Positions 1 to 7,912 are shown, numbered from the stretch's first letter. The stretch: DNA of 16,993 nucleotides from Thermoleophilaceae bacterium (GCA_013696425.1 JACCYP010000272.1:1-16993); one strand, 5' to 3'. The notes: generated from the sequence alone by a model not told the origin. Program-made: numbers and translations.

Positions 1-2002
1 CGTGGCCCCAGCCGTGGGGGATGCTCACCACGCCCGCCATGATCGAGTCGGTGACCTCCACCGGCACCTCCACCGCGTTCACCCGCGACGTGACGCAGGC
101 GGTCCCCCCGTCGACCAGGCCGAGGCGCTCGGCGTCGTCGGGGTGGACGTGGAGGGTGCAGCGGTTCGCACCCTTCACGAGCGCAGGGAGGTTGTGCATC
201 CAGGAGTTGTTCGAGCGCAGCTGGCGGCGGCCGATGAGGGTGAGCCCGCCGTTTCGCCTGCCCCCCATCGCCTCCTTCAGACGCGGCACGTCGGCGAGCA
301 TCTCCTCCGGGGCGAGCTCCGCCTTGCCGGAATCGGTTCGGAGGACATCAGGCATCCGTGGCTCGAGCGCACCGAGGTCGATCCCGTGCGGGTTCTCGAG
401 CAGATCGTCGAGGGTGAGCTCGTAGGGACCGCTGCGCAGCAGCAGGTCGAGCACGCGCTCGGGTCCCTTGTGGCCGTTGGCCTCGGAAGCGTCGATACCA
501 CTGCGCTGGGCGATGGTCGCGGCCACGAGGTCGTCCCAGCCGTCGGTGTCGGCGTCGGGGCCCTGGCCGGCGAAGACCCCGGCCAGGCGCAGCAGAGTGC
601 GCCACTCCTCGGGCATGTCGGGTTCGAGCACCGGAGGCGAGTAGTTCGCCACGTTGCGCACGCCCAGCTGGTAGAGCGCGAGGTCGTAGTGGCCGCGCTC
701 GAGCGGTCCTGGAGCCGGCAGGATCACGTCAGCGTGCCGCGTCGTCTCGTTCACGTAGATGTCGACCGCGACGTAGAAGTCGAGCGACTCGATCGCCCGC
801 TCGAGGCGATCGGAGTTCGGGGTCGAGAGCACGGGGTTCCCGGCCACTGTGAGCAGGGCACGTACCCGGCCCTCGCCGGGCGTGTCGATCTCTTCGGCCA
901 GCGTCGAGACCGGCAGCTCGCCAAAATTCTCCTGCAGGCCTCGGACCCGGCTGGCCCAGCGGCCGAGCACGGGCGCCTTGCCGCCCTGGCGCTGACCCGC
1001 CGCGGCGCGCGTGAACATCGCACCGCCGGGGCGGTCGAGGTTGCCGGTGATCGCGTTCAGCACGTCCACGAGCCAGCTTGCGGCGGTGCCGAACTCCTGC
1101 GTGGTGGTGCCGATCCGCCCGTACACCGCGGCGCTCGTCGCGCCCGCGAGCTCGCGGGCCATCCGGCGGATCTCCCCGGCGTCGATGCCGCATGCGCCGG
1201 CCACGTCTTCGGGCGCGAAGCCGGCCGAGGCCTCGCGCACCTCCTCAACTCCGTTCACGTTGTCCACGGGCGTTTCGAGGCCCTCCTGGAAGATCACGTG
1301 CACGAGCGCGAACAGCAGCAGCGCGTCGGTGCCCGGCCGGATGAAGTGGTGCTCGTCGGCGTTCTCGGCGGTGCGGCTGCGGCGCGGGTCGATCACCACG
1401 ACCTTGCCACCGCGCTCGCGGATGCCGCGGATGCGCCCACGCGCGTTGGGCGCGGTCATCAGGCTGCCGTTCGACACGAGCGGGTTGGCACCGAGCATCA
1501 GCAGGTGATCGGTGCGGTCGAGGTCCGGCACGGCGACGGTGAGCCCGCCGCCGAACATGCGCGCGGACGCCACCTCCTTGGGCCGCTGGTCGACCGTCGA
1601 AGCCGAGGAGATGTTCTTCGAGCCGAGCGCCTTCAGCACCGCCGGCAGGTAGACGAGGCCGGCGAGGTTGTGTGCGTTCGGGTTGCCGACGTAGGCCGCC
1701 ACGGCGTCGCGCCCGGACTCGGCGAGGATCGGCGTGATCCGCTCGTCGATCACTGCGAAGGCCTCGTCCCAGCCGGCCTCCACCAGCTCGCCGTCGCGGC
1801 GGATCAGCGGCGCGTGCAGGCGGTCCGGGTCCTCGTACAGCGACTTGATGCCGGTCGCCTTCGGGCAGATGAACCCGGCGCTGAAGACGTCCTGATCGTC
1901 ACCGCGCACAGACACCACCTCGCGGCCGTCCATCTCTATCTCGAGCCCGCACGTCGCCTCGCAGAAGGGGCACGTGCGTATGTGTGTTTCCGGGCTCGCC
2001 AT
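1..2002 (-). CDS. Molybdopterin-dependent oxidoreductase, [4Fe-4S] MopB family (3' end beyond window)
   Basis: Reading from the ATG at 2002 gives 667 open residues before the left edge. The N-terminus carries a [4Fe-4S] site C11-x2-C14-x3-C18-x27-C46, as in formate dehydrogenase and nitrate reductase type catalytic subunits. Further on come MopB signatures: a GANPLVSNGSLMTAPN stretch, a VVVIDPRRSRTAENAD stretch and, at the truncated end, GVVSIPHGWGH from the C-terminal cofactor-binding domain. Perhaps a few dozen residues are missing. Where formate dehydrogenases carry Cys or selenocysteine as molybdenum ligand, this protein reads SASTVDQRPKEV, so the ligand is not Cys; the substrate is unknown. 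There is no Tat signal, so a cytoplasmic enzyme is likely. It is the last visible gene of the minus-strand unit, 19 bp after the thioesterase-like gene, and has its own candidate promoter. I am sure of the family but not of the reaction. Confidence 0.9.
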   Translation of the reverse strand, partial: MASPETHIRTCPFCEATCGLEIEMDGREVVSVRGDDQDVFSAGFICPKATGIKSLYEDPDRLHAPLIRRDGELVEAGWDEAFAVIDERITPILAESGRDAVAAYVGNPNAHNLAGLVYLPAVLKALGSKNISSASTVDQRPKEVASARMFGGGLTVAVPDLDRTDHLLMLGANPLVSNGSLMTAPNARGRIRGIRERGGKVVVIDPRRSRTAENADEHHFIRPGTDALLLFALVHVIFQEGLETPVDNVNGVEEVREASAGFAPEDVAGACGIDAGEIRRMARELAGATSAAVYGRIGTTTQEFGTAASWLVDVLNAITGNLDRPGGAMFTRAAAGQRQGGKAPVLGRWASRVRGLQENFGELPVSTLAEEIDTPGEGRVRALLTVAGNPVLSTPNSDRLERAIESLDFYVAVDIYVNETTRHADVILPAPGPLERGHYDLALYQLGVRNVANYSPPVLEPDMPEEWRTLLRLAGVFAGQGPDADTDGWDDLVAATIAQRSGIDASEANGHKGPERVLDLLLRSGPYELTLDDLLENPHGIDLGALEPRMPDVLRTDSGKAELAPEEMLADVPRLKEAMGGRRNGGLTLIGRRQLRSNNSWMHNLPALVKGANRCTLHVHPDDAERLGLVDGGTACVTSRVNAVEVPVEVTDSIMAGVVSIPHGWGH

Positions 2003-2009
2003 GCCTTCG

Positions 2010-2015
2010 AGCCTA
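2010..2015 (-). promoter_or_regulatory. Candidate -10 box (TAGGCT) for leaderless transcription of the molybdopterin oxidoreductase
   Basis: On the minus strand TAGGCT fits TANNNT and is followed by exactly 7 nt (CGAAGGC) and then the ATG at 2002. This spacing matches leaderless promoters known in actinobacteria and Deinococcus. It would let this gene be transcribed apart from the upstream operon. No convincing -35 is visible, and GGGGTAGG just upstream could instead act as a poor ribosome binding site. Confidence 0.4.
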
Positions 2016-2021
2016 CCCCTA

Positions 2022-2720
2022 CTAAGCGCCGTCCTCCAGCCAGACGACCCGCGCGAACGCGCGCAACTCGCCGTCCTCGAGGAACACCGCGGCTCCGGAG
2101 GTGCGCCGGCCCCCTCCGGACTCGAGCGGCCACGCGGTGACCACATGGGGCACCTCGGCCTCCACGGGCGCCAGGTTGCGGACCGCGATGTCGGCGATCC
2201 GCCCGCGCGGGGGGTCGCCGAGGAAGGCGGCGTAGCCCGAGGGGCAGTCGAAGGCGGCCCAGAGGTAATCGGTGCGCACGACGTGACGATCGTCGGCGAA
2301 CGCCGCATGCGGGATCCACGGTGCAGCGTGCAGCAGCCTGCCCGGTACCGGCGCCGGGTAGATCCGCAGCCCGCGGCCGGGCTCGCGGCGCTGGCCGCAC
2401 ACGAAGCAGTCGGGTGTGGGCATGGCGCTTGCGAGGAATGCCTGCGCGGCCGCCTGCGCCTGCTGGGCGGTCACCGGGTTCGGTACGGGCATTGCCAGGT
2501 GTGCGGCGCGCGCCTCGCCGATCAGCTCTCCGTGGTCGAGCAGCTCGACGACCTCGCCGGAGTCCTCGATCGTGAGCTGGCGCCCGGTGCGCGGGCTGGC
2601 GCGGAAGCTCACCTCCACGTCCCCGCCGACGACCATGGCCATGCGCCCGGCCACGAAGCCCGTGACGGCATGGGCGGCGTCTCCGGCGTGCTCCTCGGCG
2701 ACGGTCAGGCGCGGCGACAC
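2022..2720 (-). CDS. Hotdog-fold / thioesterase-like protein with CFVCG motif
   Basis: This 232-residue protein starts at GTG 2720. It resembles actinobacterial proteins annotated as thioesterase-family or hotdog-fold, which may hydrolyse acyl-thioesters. The N-terminal half (about 1-90) contains GFVAGRMAMVVGGDVEVSF and ends in an Ala/Gln-rich helix. A CFVCG motif follows at 105-109, which could be a zinc-knuckle half or redox pair. The second half has a DYLWAAFDCPSGYA segment near 151-164 and ends in strand-rich sequence. The general architecture suggests two hotdog halves joined at the CxxC region. It lies 31 bp after the peroxiredoxin and 19 bp before the oxidoreductase, in one probable transcript. 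I see no signal peptide or membrane segment. The family assignment rests on overall resemblance and the motif, and the substrate is unknown. Confidence 0.65.
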   Translation of the reverse strand: MSPRLTVAEEHAGDAAHAVTGFVAGRMAMVVGGDVEVSFRASPRTGRQLTIEDSGEVVELLDHGELIGEARAAHLAMPVPNPVTAQQAQAAAQAFLASAMPTPDCFVCGQRREPGRGLRIYPAPVPGRLLHAAPWIPHAAFADDRHVVRTDYLWAAFDCPSGYAAFLGDPPRGRIADIAVRNLAPVEAEVPHVVTAWPLESGGGRRTSGAAVFLEDGELRAFARVVWLEDGA

Positions 2721-2751
2721 AAGCCCGAGTCTTACTGGCGGGCCGGAGAGA

Positions 2752-3213
2752 TCAAGCGGGCAGTTCGTCCAGGGTCTTCTTCAGGTCGGCGACCGTCTGG
2801 AAATCGAGCCCGAGTGCGTGGTCGTGGCGGTGGGCCACCCGCCCCTGTTCGTCGATGACGATCGCCGCGCGCTTGGTCATGTTGAGACGATTGGATGCAG
2901 CGTCGTAGAGCGTCGCGACGGCCAGGTCGGGGTCGGCCAGCAGCGGAACGTTCAGGTCGTGGTGCTCCGCGAAGTCCTGTTTGGAGCTCACGTCCTTGCC
3001 CGAGATGCCGACCGCCGTCACGCCGAGCGCGCCGAAGGCCTCGGAGTTGTCGCGGTAGGAGCAGAATTGCTTGGTGCAGACCGTGGTCTCGTCGCCGGGG
3101 TAGAAGAGCAGCAGCACCTTCTCGCCGCGGTGCTCGGAGAGCTTGAAGGTGCCGTTCGTGCCCTCGAGCTCGAAGTCGGGCGCTTCATCGCCAACTGCCG
3201 GGTGCTTGGCCAT
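2752..3213 (-). CDS. bcp: Peroxiredoxin, Bcp/PrxQ type
   Basis: A 153-residue cytoplasmic thiol peroxidase that would reduce hydrogen peroxide and organic hydroperoxides using thioredoxin. The active-site motif is PGDETTVC at 39-46, fitting PxxxTxxC, with peroxidatic Cys46. Cys51 lies five residues later, the resolving cysteine position of atypical 2-Cys Bcp enzymes. Arg115 in TKRAAIVID fits the conserved active-site arginine. Length and N-terminus (VGDEAPDFEL) are normal for the family. The ATG at 3213 shares one base with the flippase stop (TGATG), which shows that this start, and not a longer reading upstream, is right and suggests translational coupling. It is unusual for a peroxiredoxin to be coupled to a glycan flippase. 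The family call is firm. Confidence 0.93.
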   Translation of the reverse strand: MAKHPAVGDEAPDFELEGTNGTFKLSEHRGEKVLLLFYPGDETTVCTKQFCSYRDNSEAFGALGVTAVGISGKDVSSKQDFAEHHDLNVPLLADPDLAVATLYDAASNRLNMTKRAAIVIDEQGRVAHRHDHALGLDFQTVADLKKTLDELPA

Positions 3214-4529
3214 CAGTCTCGCCTTCGGTAGAGGAGGTAGAGGAGTCCGCTGAGCAGCAGCGCCGCCCCCACGAAGCCGATCTCGACCTGCAGGACGCGA
3301 TCCTCCCATCCGGGGATCACGAGGAATATGACGAACAGGGTCGCCGCCGATACCCAGCACCCGGCAGCCTGGCGCACCGCACCTCGCGCGAGTGCGGCCT
3401 GGTTGAGCGTGGCCGCGGCGAGATAGAGGCCCATGCCGACGGAGACGATCACGAGCCCCCCGCGGCCGTAGTCCGCCTTGCCGCCGAAGAGCAGGTCCAT
3501 CAGGAAAGGGCCGGCCACGAGCATCGTGAGGGCCACCAGCGCGGCGAACCCGGCGGTTGCGATCAGCGTGGCGTTCACGCTGCGCCGGAACGGATCGTCC
3601 TCGCCCTGGGCGGTGAGCCGCGTGAGGTGGGGGAGGATCGATGTCTGCACGGCCTGGAAGAGCTGCAGCGGCGCGCGCGCGATCAGCAGCACGTTGAACA
3701 CGAAGCCGGCCAGCGCCGCGCCCTCCGCGCCGCCCTCGGTGGCCTTCACGATCAGCGGGCCGGCGTTCAGAAAGGTCTGCTCGGCGAGCATGATCAGCAG
3801 TACGGCGGCCGCGAAGCCGCTTCCGTGGGCGAGCGTGAACTCCGCACCGGCCTGGTCCTTCTCGAGCGCGTCCTGTTCGGCGTCCGCCTCGGGCGGGTCC
3901 TCACGCAGCTGGCGGGTGATCGCCAGCGGCACCACGGCGAGAGAGAAGAACGGCGCGGCCACGATCCCGATCGCCACCACCGACTGGCCCTCGGCGACGC
4001 CGACCGCGACCGCCAGCGGAAACAGCACGCGCGAGAGGGACTCCGCGAGCACGAGGCCGCCGTAGAGCCCGAACCGGTGGTGGCCGGCGAGGAAGCCGCG
4101 CGCGAAGTAGCTGGCCGCGTAGGCGAGCACGGCCACGATCAGCACCCAGTACAGGGTCTCCGAGCCGCCGAAGAGGTCGTCCTGGATCGGTCCGCGCAGG
4201 GCGAGCGCCACGACGGCGAACAGCGCGCCGAGCGCGAGCTGGATGGTGGCGGCCACGCGCAGGTGGCTCGAGCCCTCCTGCCCGCGCGCGTCGCGGTCGG
4301 CGATCGTGCGCGAAAGCAGCTGCTCGACCGGGCGGTAGAGCACCGAGACGACGATGAACACGGCCGACCACAGCAGCGTGATGCCGCCGTAGGCCTCCTC
4401 GCTCAGCGTGTGGCTGGCGAGTGAGAAGAAGGCGTAGGTGACAAGACCGGTGACGCCTATCCCGACCGACAGGATCGCCGCGCCGCGGCCGTAGGAGCCC
4501 CCGCCGGAGCCGGAGCTAGAGCCTGACAA
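3213..4529 (-). CDS. Lipid-linked oligosaccharide flippase, MOP superfamily (Wzx-like)
   Basis: An integral membrane protein with about 12-14 hydrophobic segments over 438 residues. It begins with a small Ser/Gly-rich cytoplasmic tail and a first helix near 16-40, then ALASHTLSEEAYG-like spacing and LYRPVEQLLSRTIADRD, typical of polysaccharide-export proteins of the MOP/MATE superfamily. A charged cytoplasmic loop rich in Glu and Asp near the middle splits the two halves. The role inferred is transfer of polyprenyl-linked glycan across the membrane. The in-frame ATG at 4583 lies well inside the methyltransferase gene, so I prefer TTG at 4529, which overlaps that gene by 14 nt. No Shine-Dalgarno is clear, so the start is uncertain by a few codons. 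The neighbouring GT2 and methyltransferase support a glycan role. Confidence 0.85.
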   Translation of the reverse strand: MSGSSSGSGGGSYGRGAAILSVGIGVTGLVTYAFFSLASHTLSEEAYGGITLLWSAVFIVVSVLYRPVEQLLSRTIADRDARGQEGSSHLRVAATIQLALGALFAVVALALRGPIQDDLFGGSETLYWVLIVAVLAYAASYFARGFLAGHHRFGLYGGLVLAESLSRVLFPLAVAVGVAEGQSVVAIGIVAAPFFSLAVVPLAITRQLREDPPEADAEQDALEKDQAGAEFTLAHGSGFAAAVLLIMLAEQTFLNAGPLIVKATEGGAEGAALAGFVFNVLLIARAPLQLFQAVQTSILPHLTRLTAQGEDDPFRRSVNATLIATAGFAALVALTMLVAGPFLMDLLFGGKADYGRGGLVIVSVGMGLYLAAATLNQAALARGAVRQAAGCWVSAATLFVIFLVIPGWEDRVLQVEIGFVGAALLLSGLLYLLYRRRD

Positions 4530-5157
4530 GCAGCATGGTCCACGGGAACGGCGCGCGGACCTCTTCGACGGTGCCGTGCTCACCGAGCAGCGCCTTGAAC
4601 GAGCGCTTGGACCAGTGGTTCACGTGCCCGGGAGTGTTGCCGAGCGTCTTCCAGTACGCGCCGCGGGCCATGTTCACCATCCGCCACACGGGCTCGCGGG
4701 GAACCGACACGAGCAGGTGGCGCTCGGCCACGCGGGCCATCTCGGCGACCGTGGCCCCGGGATCGGGCACGTGCTCGAGCACCTCGATCGCGCTGGCGAG
4801 GTCGAACTCGTCGTCGGCGAAGGATAGCTGGGTGGCCTCTTCGACCCGGTACTCGAGGTTCTCGCGCTGGCGCTTGGCCCACTCGGCCTGCAGCTTCGGG
4901 TCATCGAGGTCGATGCCCACGATCCGGGCGTCGCCGAGGCGCTCGGCCCACTCGCGGGTGAGCACGCCCTCGCCGCAGCCCACGTCGAGCACGGTCTTCG
5001 GCGCGGCCTTCTCCCACAGCTCGTCGAGCTGGGACTCGAAGCCGGCCATCAGGCGCTTGACGACCGGGTTGGTCGAGCCGTACTTGTCGAAGGTGTTCCC
5101 CGTTTCGACGACGGGCGCGGTGGAGCCCGCCTGGTCCTTCACGTCGGTGCGGGTCAC
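4516..5157 (-). CDS. Class I SAM-dependent methyltransferase
   Basis: A 213-residue soluble methyltransferase of the UbiE/Methyltransf_11 type. SAM-binding motif I is VLDVGCGEG at 56-64. The acidic residue for the ribose hydroxyls is in VGIDLD at 80-85. Motif IV/post-II is FDLASAIEVLEHVPDP at 118-133. The C-terminal part (WSKRSFKALLGEHG) is the usual variable cap region. The GTG at 5157 overlaps the GT2 stop as GTGA, so the two are probably translationally coupled; a longer open frame upstream of this is only the shadow of the GT2 gene. Its position between GT2 and flippase suggests methylation of a lipid-linked sugar or of the lipid carrier, but that is inference from context. Confidence 0.88.
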   Translation of the reverse strand: MTRTDVKDQAGSTAPVVETGNTFDKYGSTNPVVKRLMAGFESQLDELWEKAAPKTVLDVGCGEGVLTREWAERLGDARIVGIDLDDPKLQAEWAKRQRENLEYRVEEATQLSFADDEFDLASAIEVLEHVPDPGATVAEMARVAERHLLVSVPREPVWRMVNMARGAYWKTLGNTPGHVNHWSKRSFKALLGEHGTVEEVRAPFPWTMLLVRL

Positions 5158-6212
5158 AGCTTCAGTGCCTCTCTCTCCTCGGTCTTGCCGGTGGCGGGCC
5201 CGGCGGCGGCGCCCGTGGTGGTGGGGTGCTTGCCGCCAGGGTTGCCCGGCTCGTAGTGGGAGGGCTCGATGCCCATGTGCAGCTCGATCCGGCGCACGCG
5301 CTCGAGCGTGCGCTGCTGGAAAATGCGCGAGCCGCCGAGGATGTCGCCGATCACACCGAGGGCCGCGAGCTGCACGGCGATCACGAGCAGGGCGGAGCCG
5401 AGCACGACCGACTGCACGTGGCCGGGGTCGTCGGCTAGAAAGGTGAGGTAGGCGAAGCGGCCCCAGATCACGAGAGCCACGGCGGCCACGATCGCGGCGA
5501 GCGACATGAACACCCGCAGCGGCTCGTACATCGAGTAGATCCGGAAGATCGCGAGGCCGTTGCGGCGCACGTAGGCCCACATCGAGGGGAACAGGCGCGA
5601 CTCGCGCGTCTTCTCGTTGGTGCCCACCGGCACGTGGTCGACCGCCACGAGCATCTTGCCCGCCTGGATGATCGACTCGAGGGTGTAGGTGAACTTGGAG
5701 ACCACGCCGAGCTGGATCGCGGCCTCCCGGTTGTAGGCGCGGAAGCCGGAGGTCGTGTCCGGCACCTCGGTCTCCGAGGCGCGTCGCACCACGGCGCTGC
5801 CGAGCTTCTGGAGGCGCACCTTCAGCGGCGAGAAGTGCTCGATCTTGTGCACCTCGCGGTCGCCCACGACCATGTCGGCGTTGCCGTCGAGCACGGGTTG
5901 GATCAGCTTGGGGATGTCACTCGCCGAGTACTGGTTGTCGGCGTCGGTGTTCACGATGATGTCGGCGCCGAGCTTCAGGCACGCGTCGAGGCCGGCCTGG
6001 AACCCCGCGGCGAGGCCCTTGTTGTTGGTCAGGCGGACGATGTGGTCGACGCCCTGCTCCTTCGCCACCTCGATCGTGCGATCGGTCGAGCCGTCGTCGA
6101 TGATCAGCCACTCGAGCTCGTCGACGCCCGCGAGCTCGCGGGGGAGATCGCCAAGGGTCGCGGGAAGCTGGTCTTCCTCGTTGAAGCAGGGAATCTGGAT
6201 GATGAGTTTCAT
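5154..6212 (-). CDS. GT2 family glycosyltransferase, polyprenyl-phosphate sugar synthase type (DPM1/GtrB-like)
   Basis: A 352-residue membrane-anchored glycosyltransferase. The GT-A domain covers about 1-225: IIQIPCFNEEDQLPATL at the start, LIIDDGSTDRT at 36-46, and the metal-binding NTDADNQYSASDI at 88-100. Two hydrophobic helices follow near 234-256 and 267-290, then a short basic and Pro/Gly-rich cytoplasmic tail. This layout is that of enzymes transferring a sugar from a nucleotide donor to polyprenyl phosphate on the cytoplasmic face. The product would be a lipid-phosphate sugar donor for GT-C enzymes, three of which are nearby. The ATG at 6212 is chosen because the family's first strand starts directly after it; upstream open frame is antisense to the divergent gene. 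It is first in the minus-strand operon. Confidence 0.9.
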   Translation of the reverse strand: MKLIIQIPCFNEEDQLPATLGDLPRELAGVDELEWLIIDDGSTDRTIEVAKEQGVDHIVRLTNNKGLAAGFQAGLDACLKLGADIIVNTDADNQYSASDIPKLIQPVLDGNADMVVGDREVHKIEHFSPLKVRLQKLGSAVVRRASETEVPDTTSGFRAYNREAAIQLGVVSKFTYTLESIIQAGKMLVAVDHVPVGTNEKTRESRLFPSMWAYVRRNGLAIFRIYSMYEPLRVFMSLAAIVAAVALVIWGRFAYLTFLADDPGHVQSVVLGSALLVIAVQLAALGVIGDILGGSRIFQQRTLERVRRIELHMGIEPSHYEPGNPGGKHPTTTGAAAGPATGKTEEREALKL

Positions 6213-6269
6213 GCTGAAGAGGCCGGTATTGTGACGCGCCGCGCTGCCTTTCGCCCCGCGGCTCTCCCT
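6213..6269. promoter_or_regulatory. 57-bp divergent spacer between GT2 operon and GT-C gene
   Basis: The start codons of two divergent genes are only 57 bp apart, so both promoters must lie here or inside the coding sequences. TATTGT at 6227-6232 is a TANNNT-like -10 on the plus strand. No Shine-Dalgarno is visible before either ATG. A GTG at 6231, in frame with the plus-strand gene, is an alternative start that would shrink the spacer to 18 bp. Confidence 0.4.
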
Positions 6270-7739
6270 ATGACTCTCTCTCGCCGCAACGGTTTCCTGC
6301 TGCTCGGCGCCGGCTTCGCGCTGGCGCTGCTCTTTTTCGGCCTCAGGCCGACATACCCCAACTACGACTCGTATTACACGCTGATCTGGGGGGACGAGCT
6401 CGCGCGCGGAAATCTGCCCGACTACGACGTCTTCCGGACTCCCACGCCGCACCCGCTTTCGACGCTGCTGGCCGCGCTGCTCTCGCCCTTCGGCGGTGCC
6501 GCGGACCGCATCCTCGTGTTGATCACACTCGGGTCCTTCGTCGCCCTGATCGCGGCCCTGTTCCGCTTCACCCAGATCCTGCTCGGCTCGATCGTCGCCC
6601 TGATCGCGCTGGCGGTGCTGCTCACCCGCACCGACCTCGTGTTCTTCTCGGCGCGCGCCGTGGTCGACATCCCGTTCCTGGCGCTCATCTTCTGGGCGGC
6701 GGTGCTCGAGCTGCAGAAGCCGCGCCGCGGCGGCGTCGTGATGGCGCTGCTGATCCTCGCCGGGCTCCTGCGCCCGGAGGCGTGGATCTTCTCCGGGGTC
6801 TACGTGATCTGGCTGGCGTGGGAGGGGGAGGGGCTCCGCTTCGACTGGCGCACGTTCCTCAAGTGGACCGGCATCGCCCTGATCGCTCCGGTGATCTGGT
6901 TCATCTCCGACTGGATCGTGACCGGCGAGCCGCTCTACTCGCTCACCTCCACGCGTGAGGTGGCCGGCCAGTTCGGCCGCAACCGCGGCGTGGGCTCGGC
7001 CATCGGCTCGATCCCGGACTACGTCGGGGGCAACGAGAAGATCGTGAACGTGATCGCCGGCGGCCTCGGCGGCCTGCTGGCCTTCTTCCTGCTGCGCCGA
7101 CGCGCGGTGATGCCGCTCGCGCTGGTGGCCATCGGCGGCTTCGTGTTCCTGCTCGTGGCGGCCGCGGGCCTGTCGGTGATCCCGCGCTACCTGGTGATCC
7201 CCTCGCTGATCTTCAACCTCTGCGTGGCTGTGGCCCTCGCCGGCTGGACGCTCGCGGAGTCGGCACTCGCGCGGCGCATAGCGATGGTCCTCGCCGGCTT
7301 CGCGCTGCTGCTCGGCCTCTTCCGCGCACCCTCCTACCTGAAGGACTTCCAGAAGCTGAACGGCCAGACGTTCTTCGTCCGCCAGCAGCACCGCGACCTG
7401 AAGGCGATTCTCGAGGACCCGCGCGTGGTGCCATTGCTCGCCGAGTGCGGGCCGATCACGGTGCCGACCCATTCCGCGATCCCGGTGGTCCGCTACGAGA
7501 CCGGCCTCGGCAAGAAGGACCTCGAGGCATCGATCAACCAGGACCGCCCGCCCACCTCGGGTCTCCTGCTGATCGGAGAGACTTTCAACTTCGAGCCCTC
7601 CGCGGCGCGGGCCACGAGCGGCCCCGCGTCGGCATCGGCTCGCAAGTGGTGGTCGAACTACCCGCTCGAGGGCTTCGAGCTGGTGGCGCGCAACCCGAAG
7701 TGGCGGGTGTATGCCAACTGTGAGAATCTCGATCAGTGA
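6270..7739 (+). CDS. GT-C fold integral membrane glycosyltransferase
   Basis: A 489-residue protein with a first hydrophobic helix at about 8-25 followed directly by an acidic outer loop, PNYDSYYTLIWGDELARG, with Asp33 in the place where GT-C enzymes keep their catalytic acidic residue. About ten further hydrophobic segments run to near residue 360, and the last 130 residues form a soluble domain. GT-C enzymes transfer a sugar from a polyprenyl-phosphate donor outside the membrane, so it is a plausible partner of the divergent GT2. It is monocistronic here and converges on the 7913 gene. The ATG at 6270 is preferred; an in-frame GTG at 6231 would add 13 residues. The acceptor and the exact CAZy family cannot be told from sequence. 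Confidence 0.8.
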   Translation: MTLSRRNGFLLLGAGFALALLFFGLRPTYPNYDSYYTLIWGDELARGNLPDYDVFRTPTPHPLSTLLAALLSPFGGAADRILVLITLGSFVALIAALFRFTQILLGSIVALIALAVLLTRTDLVFFSARAVVDIPFLALIFWAAVLELQKPRRGGVVMALLILAGLLRPEAWIFSGVYVIWLAWEGEGLRFDWRTFLKWTGIALIAPVIWFISDWIVTGEPLYSLTSTREVAGQFGRNRGVGSAIGSIPDYVGGNEKIVNVIAGGLGGLLAFFLLRRRAVMPLALVAIGGFVFLLVAAAGLSVIPRYLVIPSLIFNLCVAVALAGWTLAESALARRIAMVLAGFALLLGLFRAPSYLKDFQKLNGQTFFVRQQHRDLKAILEDPRVVPLLAECGPITVPTHSAIPVVRYETGLGKKDLEASINQDRPPTSGLLLIGETFNFEPSAARATSGPASASARKWWSNYPLEGFELVARNPKWRVYANCENLDQ

Positions 7740-7765
7740 AGCGTTTGGCCCTGCTTCTCGTACAC

Positions 7766-7806
7766 CGTTTGCAGTTGAGCACCTATAGCCGGCTTAACTG
7801 CAAACG
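7766..7806. repeat. 41-bp palindromic repeat, copy 1 (CGTTTGCAGTT arms)
   Basis: Perfect 11-bp inverted arms CGTTTGCAGTT and AACTGCAAACG flank a 19-nt centre. Inside, four more pairs (one G-U) continue the stem, leaving an 11-nt loop. It lies in the spacer between the convergent genes ending at 7739 and 7913. A second copy with the same arms and spacing is at 15846-15886, also between convergent genes. It may be a bidirectional terminator or a REP-like dispersed element. Confidence 0.8.
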
Positions 7807-7830
7807 CGCTCGCTGGCGTGGCGCGTAGCC

Positions 7831-7849
7831 GCTGCGCCTCGCGCGCAGC
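7831..7849. other. GC-rich hairpin in the convergent spacer
   Basis: GCTGCGC and GCGCAGC form a perfect 7-bp stem around a 5-nt loop (CTCGC). It lies between the 41-bp palindrome and the hairpin at 7892-7909. It has no T-tract, so any terminator role would not be the classical intrinsic type. In DNA of this GC content such short stems also arise by chance. Confidence 0.35.
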
Positions 7850-7891
7850 CGCAACACCCCGAACCCAGCCCCTAGTTGCTCGCACTTCAAA

Positions 7892-7909
7892 CGAGCGGCG
7901 AAGCCGCGA
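7892..7909 (-). terminator. Sense-strand 3'-end hairpin, TCGCGGCTTCGCCGCTCG
   Basis: On the minus strand this 18-nt element begins 3 nt after the TGA of the 7913 gene. It forms a GCGGC/GCCGC stem around TTC. The same element, with one compensating C-G for G-C swap, follows the stops of rpmB and of the gene at the right edge. It is a candidate transcription end or 3'-end stability structure; there is no T-tract. Confidence 0.5.
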
Positions 7910-7912
7910 GCC

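Noticed and set aside
2..2140. A 712-residue plus-strand open frame, with other long frames opposite known genes
   Set aside because: It is antisense to the molybdopterin oxidoreductase, is full of low-complexity Arg, His, Val and Gly stretches and has no domain motifs. GC-rich codon use creates such shadows on the opposite strand.
4530..4583. ATG at 4583 as the flippase start
   Set aside because: It lies 68 nt inside the methyltransferase gene and adds an Arg/Ser-rich leader (MSTAPSKRSARRSRG) that is a shadow of that gene. TTG 4529 gives a normal family N-terminus.
5154..7472. GT2 as the C-terminal half of a 772-residue fusion protein
   Set aside because: The upstream part is antisense to the plus-strand GT-C gene and is rich in Glu, Arg, Gln and His, as shadow frames are. 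The GT2 family begins naturally at MKLIIQIP (6212).
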